A DNA stretch of 14,247 nucleotides from Anaerolineae bacterium (GCA_021159845.1 JAGHDS010000461.1:1-14247); one strand, 5' to 3'; numbered from the stretch's first letter, positions 1 to 8,671 are shown. The notes: generated by a model from the sequence alone, not told the origin. Translations and numbers: made by a program.

Positions 1-151
1 ACACGAGAACGCAGATCCTCGCTGGCCATCCCGATTTTACCTTCTCCCTCTGCGTAGATCGGTTCTTTCTGCGTCATCGGCGTTCACCCGTTCTATTTAC
101 GGAACAGCAGTTACGTCAAGAAAGGGGAGTCGGCGGCCGTGCACGCCCCGA

Positions 152-184
152 ATCAACGCTGGATCAACGGTAGCCTGCTAATGT
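152..184 (+). promoter_or_regulatory. Possible SARP-type operator and promoter
   Basis: The heptamer ATCAACG occurs twice, at 152-158 and 163-169, separated by four bases, so the copies lie 11 bp apart on the same face of the helix. Nine bases later comes TAATGT (179-184), which keeps the TAnnnT pattern of a -10 box. The box sits inside a perfect palindrome, CTGCTA-ATG-TAGCAG (175-189). Known SARP regulators bind heptamer direct repeats at 11-bp spacing just upstream of the -10 box, and a SARP/BTAD-like gene lies at the other end of this window. No -35 box is visible, which also fits activator-dependent promoters. The link to the regulator is inference. Two 7-bp matches can arise by chance. 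Confidence 0.3.
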
Positions 185-229
185 AGCAGAAATGTCGCGG
201 CTCCGTTTATCTCATGCCGGGCCACCGGG

Positions 230-445
230 ATGGTGCATCTTATGTCACGTCCACCCGGGCGTTGGACTCAGCTCTTGACGATTTGGCTGGAGCGCCCCGC
301 GAGCACGGGACGTCTCGCCGCATGGCGCTTCGCACTAGAGGATGTACACAGCGGCGAGCGGCATGGGTTTGCCAGCCTGGAAGCGTTGGTAGCGTTTTTG
401 CAGGAGCAGATGGCATCGAAGGAAGCAGGGGAAGAGAGTGGCTGA
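230..445 (+). CDS. Small conserved-looking hypothetical protein (71 aa)
   Basis: I do not recognise a named family. The product is a short soluble protein with no signal peptide or membrane segment. Its central part reads as a compact domain: WRFALEDVHSGERHGFASLE (residues about 32-51), then a short hydrophobic helix, ALVAFLQEQM. Small proteins with this pattern (Trp-Arg-Phe, a Glu-Asp turn, a Gly-Glu-Arg turn, Gly-Phe, Leu-Glu-Ala-Leu) are familiar to me from Chloroflexota genomes, which is why I prefer this frame to the overlapping 214-471 frame. There is no strong Shine-Dalgarno, and ATG 245 is an alternative start. It lies 86 bp upstream of the secreted cluster on the same strand and could be co-transcribed with it. 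Function unknown. Confidence 0.55.
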   Translation: MVHLMSRPPGRWTQLLTIWLERPASTGRLAAWRFALEDVHSGERHGFASLEALVAFLQEQMASKEAGEESG

Positions 446-531
446 GGGACAAGACGATCTTGCCGTGGTAAGGTGATTCCATTCCTCATGATTTCCCCAC
501 ACCACATTGGTAAGAATGATAAGGAGAGAAC

Positions 532-1747
532 ATGCTTATCAGAGGTGAGATTAAGCACGTACAACTGTTGCTCATCCCCAGTTTGCTACTCAGCGCCGTC
601 ACCCGGGCGTGGGCCGATCCTATGCCTGATGCGCCAGCGGGAACCACCGCTCCACAGCAGGATTTCGGCGACATTATCGGCACCGGGGCTCGCGACGACG
701 TGTTCGCCCAGGGAGGTTATGCCTATGTGACCAACTACGAAAGACAGGGCCATCTCATCGTGCTGGATATGAGTGACCCCGCGCATCCGCGGGAAGCGAG
801 CAGCCTGACCACGCCCGGCCAATCGAAAAGCGTGTTCGTGGCAAACAACGCGGCCTACATAGCCGATGGCGACGCGGGCTTGCGCATCATCGACGTGAGC
901 GATCCCACTCACCCCATCGAGCTCGGTCATCTGGCCCCACCCGAAGGCACGTCCAGCCACACCATCTTTGTGAAAGGAACTACGGCCTACCTGGGCAGCA
1001 ATGGTGCCTCCAGGGCCTGGGTGCAGAAGATCGACGTCTCCGACCCGGCGCATCCGCAGGTAACATCGACCTTCCAGCAGCCGTCGCCCAAGCAGGTGCA
1101 GTTCACGGTCGCCATTCCTGAAGATGCCCTCCAGGTAGATTGGGTGGTTAACGTCTGGTTCGACTGGGATCGCAATGGTGCCTGGGGAAATGTGCCAAGC
1201 TGTAATGGCGAAGAAGCGCCAGAATGGGCCGTACAGAACCTGAGATTAGGGAAATTGACCCCCGGTTTACCACATTTTCCAGACACAATTCCTCCCCTAC
1301 AATCCCGATCCCACCAAACCGATGTGGATGCGTATTACCCTGAGTGAGCAAGCTGCCCCCTCAGCCGACGGTTCGGGCCTGGCCGCGGGCTACCGGTATG
1401 GCGAAACCGAGGACTACTACCTGACCTCCTTCGACGCCTGGTCAGGGCCGGAACTCGGACCCGGAGAAAGCCACGAACAGACATTCCCCCAGATGGGAAA
1501 TTACCCCTACTACAACAGACACCGTCCCAATCGGCAAGGCACCATACGCGTTCGGCCCATAACTCTGGCCCAGGCCAGTGGGGGACAAGGCGTGACCGAG
1601 GTTCATATCACCGACGCCGGTTTTGAGCCACAGGTCGTGACAGTGGATATCGGAGACACTGTCCGCTGGGTCAACGATAGTCAGGCCAATCATGGGGTTA
1701 CCGGGGGCATGGCCTCGCTTTTCTATATCCCCCTGCTGTTGCGCTGA
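532..1747 (+). pseudogene. Secreted LVIVD/GEVED/cupredoxin mosaic protein, frameshifted
   Basis: An AAGGAGA site (521-527) precedes ATG 532. The product starts with a signal peptide (residues 1-29) and continues with about three LVIVD beta-propeller-type repeats (about 55-183; DMSDPAHP, DVSDPTHP, DVSDPAHP). A GEVED-like Chloroflexota domain follows (VNVWFDWDRNG, then APEWAVQN). The frame runs to TGA 1345-1347, but the domain clearly continues in the next frame: GLH from 1264, then FLPYNPDPTKPMWMRITLSE, and the terminal GETEDYYL. One extra base near 1265-1272, or two missing ones, explains this. The second frame then has a C-terminal half of a cupredoxin-like domain (1430-1553), an N-terminal half (1592-1708) and the terminal tag FYIPLLLR. 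The usual Cys of the copper site is replaced in YYNRHRP, so copper binding is doubtful. Either a decaying gene or a sequencing error; the second frame has no good start of its own. Confidence 0.75.
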
Positions 1748-1792
1748 GCACCGTCTTGCCAAACTACAGGCCGTTATAAAGGAGCGATCATT

Positions 1793-4700
1793 ATGGCCAC
1801 TCGCTTTCGATACCTGTTGCAGAATATCCTCATCATCGGTAGCCTTCTGTTAGGCAATCTGCTACTTGCAGCCGCGCCGGCTGGTGCCGCCGCACAAGTG
1901 CCGCCGGGAGACCACCTCCCTTATGGAGCCCAGACCGGATCCCCTCCCATGTCTCTCGATGCACCTCAGGGCCCCCTCAATTGTACCACGGGGTGCACGA
2001 GGCACTGGGATAGTGGATTGGATGCTGGTGACCCCGTGGCAGCCAATGCTGGTGCTTATCACTTCACCCTGCCCCTCCTGTCGCTGGGGGGTCCTATGGA
2101 CTTGAACTTTACGCTGCGCTACCGTTCGGATTTCGAGCAGGTGAGCTACCACTTCAGTGAGGCCGGCGTTCCCGCCTCGTTCTGGTGGACCCCTCTGGAA
2201 AATCTCGAGTGGTGGCCTGCCGCCGCTACTTTCCAGCTCAGCAACGCCGATGCCCTGACCTATTTCAAGAAGGATGGTAAGTGGGTCCCTCCAGATCCAG
2301 GACACCCCTTCTATGAGCCCTATCCTGCTCGCTGGGTGCTTCAGGAAACACCTGGCTATTTCTACCTGATGGATCCCGTGCGGGGATGGGTGCACATCTT
2401 CGACAAGGGTGGCCGCATCGTCTGCATCGTGGATCGTAACGGCAATCGGCTGAAGTATACCTACGCGGACGAGAAGGCAACAAACCCTGCTCGGATCGAT
2501 GACGGCCTGGGACGTGTCTTGAAACTGACTTACCAACCCATCGAGAACAGGGATGCTCTGGTGCGGGTAACCGATCAGGCAGGACGGCAGGTGACGCTCA
2601 CCCATGACGATCCCCACACCCTCCGCTCCGTGGCCGACGCTGCAGGGCGGGTCACTACGTTCCATTACAACGAATCGCACAAGGTCACCAGCGTCGAGCA
2701 ACCGGACGGCAGCACTCCTTACGTGCAGACTTATAGCGACAGCGCCACTGCTCGCGTTGTCTCCCAGACGGACCCCTATAGCAACACTACAAACTTCACC
2801 TATGCGAGCGCCGCCAGGGTAACGGTGACCCGTCCCGATGGAACGGATCAAATCTACGAGCATTATGGCTGGTACGGCCGACCTCGGTCTCTCACCGATC
2901 CCACGGGCAAAACCATGCAGTATGGCAGGGACGAGACGACCCAGCAACTGACTTCCGTCGCAGGGCGCTTGGGCCACACGGCTTCCGTCACCTATCATCC
3001 CGAGACAGGCAGGGTTGCCTCTTACACCGATCCAAAGGGTAATACCACGACGCTCACCTACACACCTCAGGAGCAAACCGTCACCAACCCGATCAGCACG
3101 ACCGACACCGTGACCTTCACCTTTTACAACCTGACCCGCATCACCTACGCGGATGATACCCACGATGATCTCACTTACGACAGCAAGGGCAATCTGCTTT
3201 CCCACACCGATCGGCGAGGCAGGACCTGGACTTTCACCTATAACAGCCGGGGACAGGTTCTGACTGCCACGAACCCGGCAGGCGGCGTCATCACGAACAC
3301 CTACAACGCCGACGGTACCCTGGCTTCCAGCACAACCTCCGACGTAGGCGTTACCACCTTCGGCTACGATGCCTACAAACGCTTACATGAGATCAGGCGT
3401 CCGAACGGCAAAACCGTCATCCTGGACTATGATCTTAGCGACCGGCTTCTGAGCGTGACCGACGAGCTGGGCCAGATCACCCGCTTTTCGTACAACGCCA
3501 ACGGTGACCTGACCGGATTCGTAAATCCCCTCGGCGAGACCGTCACCTACAGCCGAGACCTGTTGGCGAGAGTCAGCAGCCGCACCGATCCACTGGGACA
3601 CAAGCGCTCGTTCACCTACGACGTGATGGGGCGCCTGTCATCGCTGACCGATCGCAACGGTAACACGATGACGCTCGAGTACGACGCGCACGGCTGGCTC
3701 ACCGGTATCACCGATCCCACGGGACAGAAGACGACCATCGCCTACGACGACGAAGGGGCTCCCCTGACGATCACCACACCTCTAGGGGCTGTGACGCGGC
3801 TCCAACACGACGAGATGGGGTTCGTGACCGAGGTCACTGACCCGCTAGGCGCGACCAGCCGCTTTACATACGACAAGATGGGGCGACTGATTGAGAAAAT
3901 AGATCCGCTGGGGCGAAGCACGAGCTACACATACAGTGCAGATGGGTGGCTAGTCGGTGCGGACGGCCCCGGCCCGGGAGCAGCTGCCTACGCCTACGAC
4001 GACTCAGGCGCCTTGGCCCGCATCACCGACCAGCGTGGAAAGCACTGGGATTTCGCCTATACCCCTATGGGACGATTGCGCTCGCACACCGATCCGCTGG
4101 GACGCCAGTGGCAGTTCAGCTACGACACGCTGGGGCGTCTCAGCAAGAAGACCTACCCTGATGGCGGAACGGCGTCCTACGCTTACGACGCGGCCAACCG
4201 GATGACCCGCATCACCTATACCGATGGGCTATCCCTGCACTACGCCTACGATGGAGCCGGCCGTCTGCTGAGGACAAACGCTCTGACGCTCGCCTACGAT
4301 AAGCGAGGAGATATCATCCGCAGTCGGGATCAAGACGGCACCACTTGCGAGGCCACATACGATGCCGGGCGACGCCTGCACACAGTCACCTACCCGTCGG
4401 CGGGCGGGGGGACGAGCGGCGTGACCACGGTTACTTACACCTATGACGCTCGCAATCTCCTGACCCGAGTCGAAGACGATCTCTCCGGAGCCTGGCTGAC
4501 CTTCACCTACAACGCCGACGGTCGATTGACTGAGATCAACCGGTCAAACGGTGTGAATACGGCCTACAGCTACGATGCTGCCGGCCGTGTGACCCGTGTT
4601 CGGGACTCGGGACTGGCCGATCAGCAATACACGCTGAACGCCGCGGGGGAGCCGGTGCGCATCTCGCGCTCTTTGCCCCTGGACCCGCCTCCTCTAGGGC

Positions 4701-6028
4701 GGGACACAAGCATTACCTATGACGATGCCAATCAGATCAACGCCCCCGGCTACGCCTACGATGCTCGCGGCCGTCAGGTTGCCGCTCCGGGCAAACACTA
4801 TGCCTATGACGACGCAAACCGCCTGGTCTCGATAACCGCCGGGCGCACCGTCGAACTCTCCTACAATGGTCTGGGTGGGCTACGTACGCGTACCGTCGGC
4901 GGCGCCACCACAACCTATTACCACAACTACGCCCTGTTGCTGGACCCCATCGTGGCGGAGCGAACGGACAAAGGGTACAAACGGTTCTACGTCTACACTC
5001 CCGCTGGGGCACTGCTCTACTCCATAGACCCTGGCACCCAGCAGGTGCGCTTCTATCACTACGACCGCATGGGGTCGACCCTCTTCTTGACCGATGGGAC
5101 CGGCAACATCACTGATGCTTACGCCTACGACCCCTATGGCAACCTGCTGGGGCACATCGGCGACAGTGACCAGCCCTTCACCTACATTGGACGCTATGGC
5201 GTGCGCTGGGAACCCGTGGGGGGATTATACGACATGCGAGCTCGGGCCTACGATCCCAAAGCGGCTCGCTTTCTGACCCGTGACCCGCTCTGGCCTGGTC
5301 TGATGAACCCGCAGATGCTGAATCCCTATCAGTATGCCGTGCAAAGCCCGCTGCACTATCTTGACCCTGGAGGATTGTGGCCTTCCTATCCTCCGTCTCA
5401 GGGAATGTTCAAACCGGCTTGGGATGACTCCAGCGACAACGAGACGCTTCATGGATCCCCGCCTCTCTTCCGGCCCCCCGCCGTCTCTCCCTATGCGACG
5501 ACGACGGTCGACCAGATGAACAACGCTGGCGCCTATGTGGAGGGGTTGACGAGGCTGGCAAACATGGCGAACTTGCACCAGGTAGCGGATGCGCTGGGTA
5601 CCTATGGCACGGTGTTAACCGTTGCTACTGGCATCCTGGATGGCGCTTTGAGCACTTACACCCTTGCGACTCAAGGGGCGGCAGGGCACTATGGGACCTA
5701 CTACGATGCCCCTGGAGCCAGACTAGTACGGATCCTAACCGGGAATGCTGTTGACAACACGGCGCAGGTGGACCGAGATCTACACCAGCCGTGGATCATT
5801 GGATACGTCTTTCCCAACCTCACCCGGCTAGGAGCAGAGATCGGGCTTCTGGTAGGCGAAGCAGGTAGTGGAGCAGCAAGCCCACACATCATCAACTCGT
5901 CCTACTGCATAGGCAGCCAATCGTCCCCGTCGAGCACCGGGTCGGGCACGCACGTTGCTCCCCTTTACCCCCCCAATCACCAACCGACAGAGCATTGGCT
6001 GGGGCCTCAGCACACGGTCTACGAATAA
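1793..6028 (+). CDS. Secreted RHS/YD-repeat protein (1411 aa)
   Basis: An AAAGGAG site (1778-1784) sits nine bases before ATG 1793, 45 bp after the previous gene. Residues 1-33 form a signal peptide (a hydrophobic stretch rich in Leu/Ile, then APAGAAAQ). Residues about 79-200 are the N-terminal region typical of RHS proteins (GDPVAANAGAYHF). About thirty YD repeats follow, roughly residues 210-1085, with the repeating pattern Tyr-Asp-x-x-Gly-Arg-Leu and Thr-Asp-Pro-Leu-Gly. The RHS-associated core is at about 1086-1194: RFYHYDRMGSTLFLTD, YDMRARAYDP, RFLTRDP and LDPGG. The first motif of the usual DPxG pair reads DPLW. The family forms a beta-barrel shell that can encase a C-terminal effector. 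The 217-residue tail after DPGG (1195-1411) matches no toxin I know; it has a mildly hydrophobic segment near 1265-1290. Role: large extracellular protein, function unproven. Confidence 0.95.
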   Translation: MATRFRYLLQNILIIGSLLLGNLLLAAAPAGAAAQVPPGDHLPYGAQTGSPPMSLDAPQGPLNCTTGCTRHWDSGLDAGDPVAANAGAYHFTLPLLSLGGPMDLNFTLRYRSDFEQVSYHFSEAGVPASFWWTPLENLEWWPAAATFQLSNADALTYFKKDGKWVPPDPGHPFYEPYPARWVLQETPGYFYLMDPVRGWVHIFDKGGRIVCIVDRNGNRLKYTYADEKATNPARIDDGLGRVLKLTYQPIENRDALVRVTDQAGRQVTLTHDDPHTLRSVADAAGRVTTFHYNESHKVTSVEQPDGSTPYVQTYSDSATARVVSQTDPYSNTTNFTYASAARVTVTRPDGTDQIYEHYGWYGRPRSLTDPTGKTMQYGRDETTQQLTSVAGRLGHTASVTYHPETGRVASYTDPKGNTTTLTYTPQEQTVTNPISTTDTVTFTFYNLTRITYADDTHDDLTYDSKGNLLSHTDRRGRTWTFTYNSRGQVLTATNPAGGVITNTYNADGTLASSTTSDVGVTTFGYDAYKRLHEIRRPNGKTVILDYDLSDRLLSVTDELGQITRFSYNANGDLTGFVNPLGETVTYSRDLLARVSSRTDPLGHKRSFTYDVMGRLSSLTDRNGNTMTLEYDAHGWLTGITDPTGQKTTIAYDDEGAPLTITTPLGAVTRLQHDEMGFVTEVTDPLGATSRFTYDKMGRLIEKIDPLGRSTSYTYSADGWLVGADGPGPGAAAYAYDDSGALARITDQRGKHWDFAYTPMGRLRSHTDPLGRQWQFSYDTLGRLSKKTYPDGGTASYAYDAANRMTRITYTDGLSLHYAYDGAGRLLRTNALTLAYDKRGDIIRSRDQDGTTCEATYDAGRRLHTVTYPSAGGGTSGVTTVTYTYDARNLLTRVEDDLSGAWLTFTYNADGRLTEINRSNGVNTAYSYDAAGRVTRVRDSGLADQQYTLNAAGEPVRISRSLPLDPPPLGRDTSITYDDANQINAPGYAYDARGRQVAAPGKHYAYDDANRLVSITAGRTVELSYNGLGGLRTRTVGGATTTYYHNYALLLDPIVAERTDKGYKRFYVYTPAGALLYSIDPGTQQVRFYHYDRMGSTLFLTDGTGNITDAYAYDPYGNLLGHIGDSDQPFTYIGRYGVRWEPVGGLYDMRARAYDPKAARFLTRDPLWPGLMNPQMLNPYQYAVQSPLHYLDPGGLWPSYPPSQGMFKPAWDDSSDNETLHGSPPLFRPPAVSPYATTTVDQMNNAGAYVEGLTRLANMANLHQVADALGTYGTVLTVATGILDGALSTYTLATQGAAGHYGTYYDAPGARLVRILTGNAVDNTAQVDRDLHQPWIIGYVFPNLTRLGAEIGLLVGEAGSGAASPHIINSSYCIGSQSSPSSTGSGTHVAPLYPPNHQPTEHWLGPQHTVYE

Positions 6029-6062
6029 ACGACGACATGAGAGAAATTCGGAGAAGAACACC

Positions 6063-6416
6063 ATGAAAAACGACATCAAGCGGCTCTATTCGCTACCCTT
6101 GAAGGTGACAGGTATCCTCGCTCTGGCGGTTATCCTGTCGGTCCTGTTCGGTGCAAGCTCCGGTGCTAATGTAGCGGCCATGTCATTGGCAGAGGGAGGT
6201 GCCTGGTCAGCGGAGGCTATCTCCCATCCCCTAGCATTGAGTGCGCAACACGAGGTGGTTGTCACCTATACCTATGACGCAGCCGGACATCTGGCGCAGG
6301 CCAGCTACGATGAGGAGTACGATATCGCTTATCGCTATGATGCTGTGGGCGATCTGCTACAGCGTGAGATGACGGGTGCGGTCCATCCTGTCTACTTGCC
6401 CGCCATCCTGCGTTGA
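6063..6416 (+). CDS. Small secreted protein with two YD motifs and C-terminal tag
   Basis: ATG 6063 is preceded by GGAGAAG (6050-6056) and begins a clear signal peptide: Lys/Arg-rich start, hydrophobic core GILALAVILSVLFGASSGA. The same frame is open from 5955, but the ribosome site and signal peptide decide this start. The mature part has two YD-repeat motifs (YTYDAAGHL and YRYDAVGDL) with a short linker, then VYLPAILR at the extreme C terminus. It follows the RHS gene by 34 bp and ends just before a terminator, so it is the last gene of that transcript. It occupies the place where an immunity gene would sit in an RHS toxin locus, but being secreted and made of RHS-like repeats it is a poor immunity candidate. 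It may be a companion of the RHS protein, or a relic of a larger YD-repeat protein. Confidence 0.8.
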   Translation: MKNDIKRLYSLPLKVTGILALAVILSVLFGASSGANVAAMSLAEGGAWSAEAISHPLALSAQHEVVVTYTYDAAGHLAQASYDEEYDIAYRYDAVGDLLQREMTGAVHPVYLPAILR

Positions 6417-6432
6417 CGTTGTTCCCATGAGT

Positions 6433-6467
6433 AAAGGCCACCCAGACCATGATGCTGGGTGGCCTTT
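6433..6467 (+). terminator. Intrinsic terminator of the secreted-protein cluster
   Basis: A perfect 12-bp stem, AAAGGCCACCCA (6433-6444) and TGGGTGGCCTTT (6456-6467), encloses an 11-base loop and runs straight into ATTTA. It lies 17 bp after the stop of the last secreted gene. Because the arms carry A and T at their ends, it could also stop transcription coming from transketolase on the other strand. Confidence 0.85.
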
Positions 6468-6491
6468 ATTTACCCCTTTACCTCAGCCTCT

Positions 6492-6515
6492 GGGGACGAC
6501 CGGCTGGTCGTCCCC
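6492..6515. other. GC-rich hairpin between convergent genes
   Basis: A perfect 10-bp inverted repeat, GGGGACGACC / GGTCGTCCCC, with a GGCT loop lies 79 bp beyond the transketolase stop. There is no T tract on either side, so it is not a textbook terminator. It may protect the 3' end of the transketolase mRNA or help the neighbouring terminator. A second weaker pair, TCGCGAT / ATCGCGA, lies at about 6519-6542. Confidence 0.45.
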
Positions 6516-6594
6516 GGATCGCGATAAGCGGCAGAGATCGCGAAGGAAGTCCTGGTTTCCCCCGGCTTCCCCGGAGGGATGTGCGAACGAAGGA

Positions 6595-8601
6595 TTATTT
6601 TACCAGCGACCGGGCGACATCGGCCACGTGCTCGGGTGTGAAACCGAATTCCTCGGCCAGCACCTTGTACGGAGCGGATGCACCGAAGCGGTCGAGGCCG
6701 ATGAAGGCACCCTTGGGCCCGATGTATCGATCCCACCCCTGCCGCACGGCCGCCTCTATAGCCACGCGCCGGGTGATCTCAGGCGGCAGCACCTCGTCGC
6801 GGTAGCTCTGCGGCTGCTCCTCGAATAGCTCCCAGCTCGGCAGGCTGACCACGCGGGCCTGAATCCCATCCGCTGCGAGCAGCTCTCGGGCCTGTACGGC
6901 CAGTGATACCTCTGACCCTGTGGCGATCAGGATCACATCCGGCTGGCCGTTGGGAGCATCGACCAGGATGTAGCCCCCCTTGCGCAGTCCTTCAGCTGGG
7001 GCCAACTTCGTGCGGTCGAGGATGGGTAGGCTCTGGCGGGTGAGCGCCAATGCCGTCGGGCCGCCCCGCGTGAGCGCCACCTTCCACGCTTCGACCGTCT
7101 CATTGGCGTCCGCCGGCCGGATGACGGTTAGATGTGGGATCGCCCTCAGCGCGGCCAGGTGCTCCACGGGCTGGTGCGTGGGCCCATCCTCGCCGACGAA
7201 GATGGAATCATGGGTGAAGACGAAGATCACGCGCAGGTCCATCATGGCCGCCAGGCGGACGGATGGGCGCATGTAGTCGGAGAAGACCATGAAGGTTCCA
7301 CCGTAAGGGATGAACCCGCCATGTAGGGCGATGCCGTTGAGGATGCTTCCCATGCCGTGTTCACGCACGCCGAAGTGGATGTAGCGCCCGCTGAAATCCC
7401 CTGGTTTGACCTCTTCCATCCCTTTGGCGCGGGTGTTGTTGGATGGTGTCAGATCGCCGGAGCCGCCGACGAGCTCCGGGATCGCCTCGACGAGCGCGTT
7501 CAGGGTGGCGCCGGAAGCACGCCGGGTGGCAAGGGCTGGGTCATCTGACGAGAAGACGGAGAGGTTCGCATCCCATCCGGTGGGAAGCTCGCCGGCCATC
7601 ACGCGCTCAAACTCGGCCGCCAAGTCAGGGTATTCGGCCTTGTAGCGGGCAAACAGGTCGTTCCACGCCTGCTCCCGTTGGGCACCTTCATCCACAGCCT
7701 GTCGGAAGACAGCCAGCGCCTCTTCCGGGATGTAGAACTGGGCATCTTCAGGCCAACCCAGATTACGCTTGGTCAGCCGGACCTCCTCTTCACCCAGAGG
7801 TGCTCCGTGAGAGGCCGAGGTATCCTGCTTGTTCGGGCTGCCGAAGGCGATATGGGTACGGCACATGATGATAGAGGGACGTTCTGTTTCGGCCTGGGCG
7901 GCCCGGATGGCCTCCTCCACTGCCTTTCGGTCATGTCCGTCCACCCGTTGCACGTGCCAGTGATAGGCCTCGAACCGCTTGGCGACATCGTCGCTATAGG
8001 TCAGGCTGGTGGGCCCGTCGATGGAGATCCCGTTGTCGTCATACAGGTAGATGAGCTTGCCCAGGCGTAGGTGGCCGGCCAGGGCGGCAGCCTCGTGGGA
8101 GATCCCCTCCATGAGGTCGCCATCGCTGATGATCGCGTAGGTGTAGTGGTCGACGATATCGAATCCCGGGCGATTGAATCGGGCGGCCAGCATTCGCTCG
8201 GCCAGGGCCATGCCGACGCCGTTGGCGAATCCTTGCCCAAGCGGGCCAGTGGTGGTCTCCACTCCGGGTGTCAGCCCATACTCCGGGTGTCCTGGCGTCT
8301 TGCTCCCCCACTGGCGGAACCGTTTAAGCTCCTCCAGCGGCAGGTCGTAGCCGGTGAGATGAAGCAGGCTGTAGAGCAACATGGAGCCGTGTCCGGCCGA
8401 GAGGATGAAGCGATCTCGGTTCGCCCACTGAGGGTTCTTGGGATTATGGCGCAGGAACCTCGTCCACAGGACGAATGCTGCGTCCGCCATACCCATAGGC
8501 ATACCGGGATGGCCAGACTTGGCCTTCTGTACAGCGTCCATAGCCAACGTGCGGATCGTATTTACACAGAGCGCCTCGAGTTCAGGTGTAAGTTCTTGCA
8601 T
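6595..8601 (-). CDS. tkt: Transketolase
   Basis: This cytosolic, thiamine-diphosphate-dependent enzyme moves two-carbon units between ketose and aldose phosphates in the pentose phosphate or Calvin pathway. The product has 668 residues, the usual length. Visible landmarks: KSGHPGMPMG with the catalytic-site His at 31; HGSMLLYSLLHLTGY; GPLGQGFANGVGMA; the diphosphate/Mg motif SDGDLMEG (about 157-164) followed by DDNGISIDG; and the transketolase signature GEDGPTHQPVEHL (about 467-479). The C-terminal domain ends LARSLVK-like (ARSLVK). I chose ATG 8599-8601 because AAAGGAG (minus strand, 8610-8616) lies eight bases upstream and the family start matches; the longer open frame to 8850 crosses the promoter and is not coding. 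It stands alone as a monocistronic gene convergent with the secreted cluster. Confidence 0.97.
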   Translation of the reverse strand: MQELTPELEALCVNTIRTLAMDAVQKAKSGHPGMPMGMADAAFVLWTRFLRHNPKNPQWANRDRFILSAGHGSMLLYSLLHLTGYDLPLEELKRFRQWGSKTPGHPEYGLTPGVETTTGPLGQGFANGVGMALAERMLAARFNRPGFDIVDHYTYAIISDGDLMEGISHEAAALAGHLRLGKLIYLYDDNGISIDGPTSLTYSDDVAKRFEAYHWHVQRVDGHDRKAVEEAIRAAQAETERPSIIMCRTHIAFGSPNKQDTSASHGAPLGEEEVRLTKRNLGWPEDAQFYIPEEALAVFRQAVDEGAQREQAWNDLFARYKAEYPDLAAEFERVMAGELPTGWDANLSVFSSDDPALATRRASGATLNALVEAIPELVGGSGDLTPSNNTRAKGMEEVKPGDFSGRYIHFGVREHGMGSILNGIALHGGFIPYGGTFMVFSDYMRPSVRLAAMMDLRVIFVFTHDSIFVGEDGPTHQPVEHLAALRAIPHLTVIRPADANETVEAWKVALTRGGPTALALTRQSLPILDRTKLAPAEGLRKGGYILVDAPNGQPDVILIATGSEVSLAVQARELLAADGIQARVVSLPSWELFEEQPQSYRDEVLPPEITRRVAIEAAVRQGWDRYIGPKGAFIGLDRFGASAPYKVLAEEFGFTPEHVADVARSLVK

Positions 8602-8671
8602 ATGCCAAGCTCCTTTGCATGAGATCGGTATGGGTATGAAGAAGGTGAACTGACTTGCTGGCTCTATCGAA

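Noticed and set aside
586..1053. 155-codon minus-strand frame opposite the LVIVD repeats
   Set aside because: It mirrors the repeat codons of the plus-strand gene and shows no domain; the plus-strand product has a signal peptide and a ribosome site.
1862..3205. 447-codon open frame on the minus strand inside the RHS gene
   Set aside because: It lies wholly opposite clear YD repeats, has no ribosome site or recognisable domain, and results from the repeated codon pattern of the RHS gene.
1793..6416. Classical RHS toxin-immunity pair
   Set aside because: No known toxin motif is visible in the tail, and the downstream gene is secreted and YD-like rather than immunity-like. Kept only as an open question.
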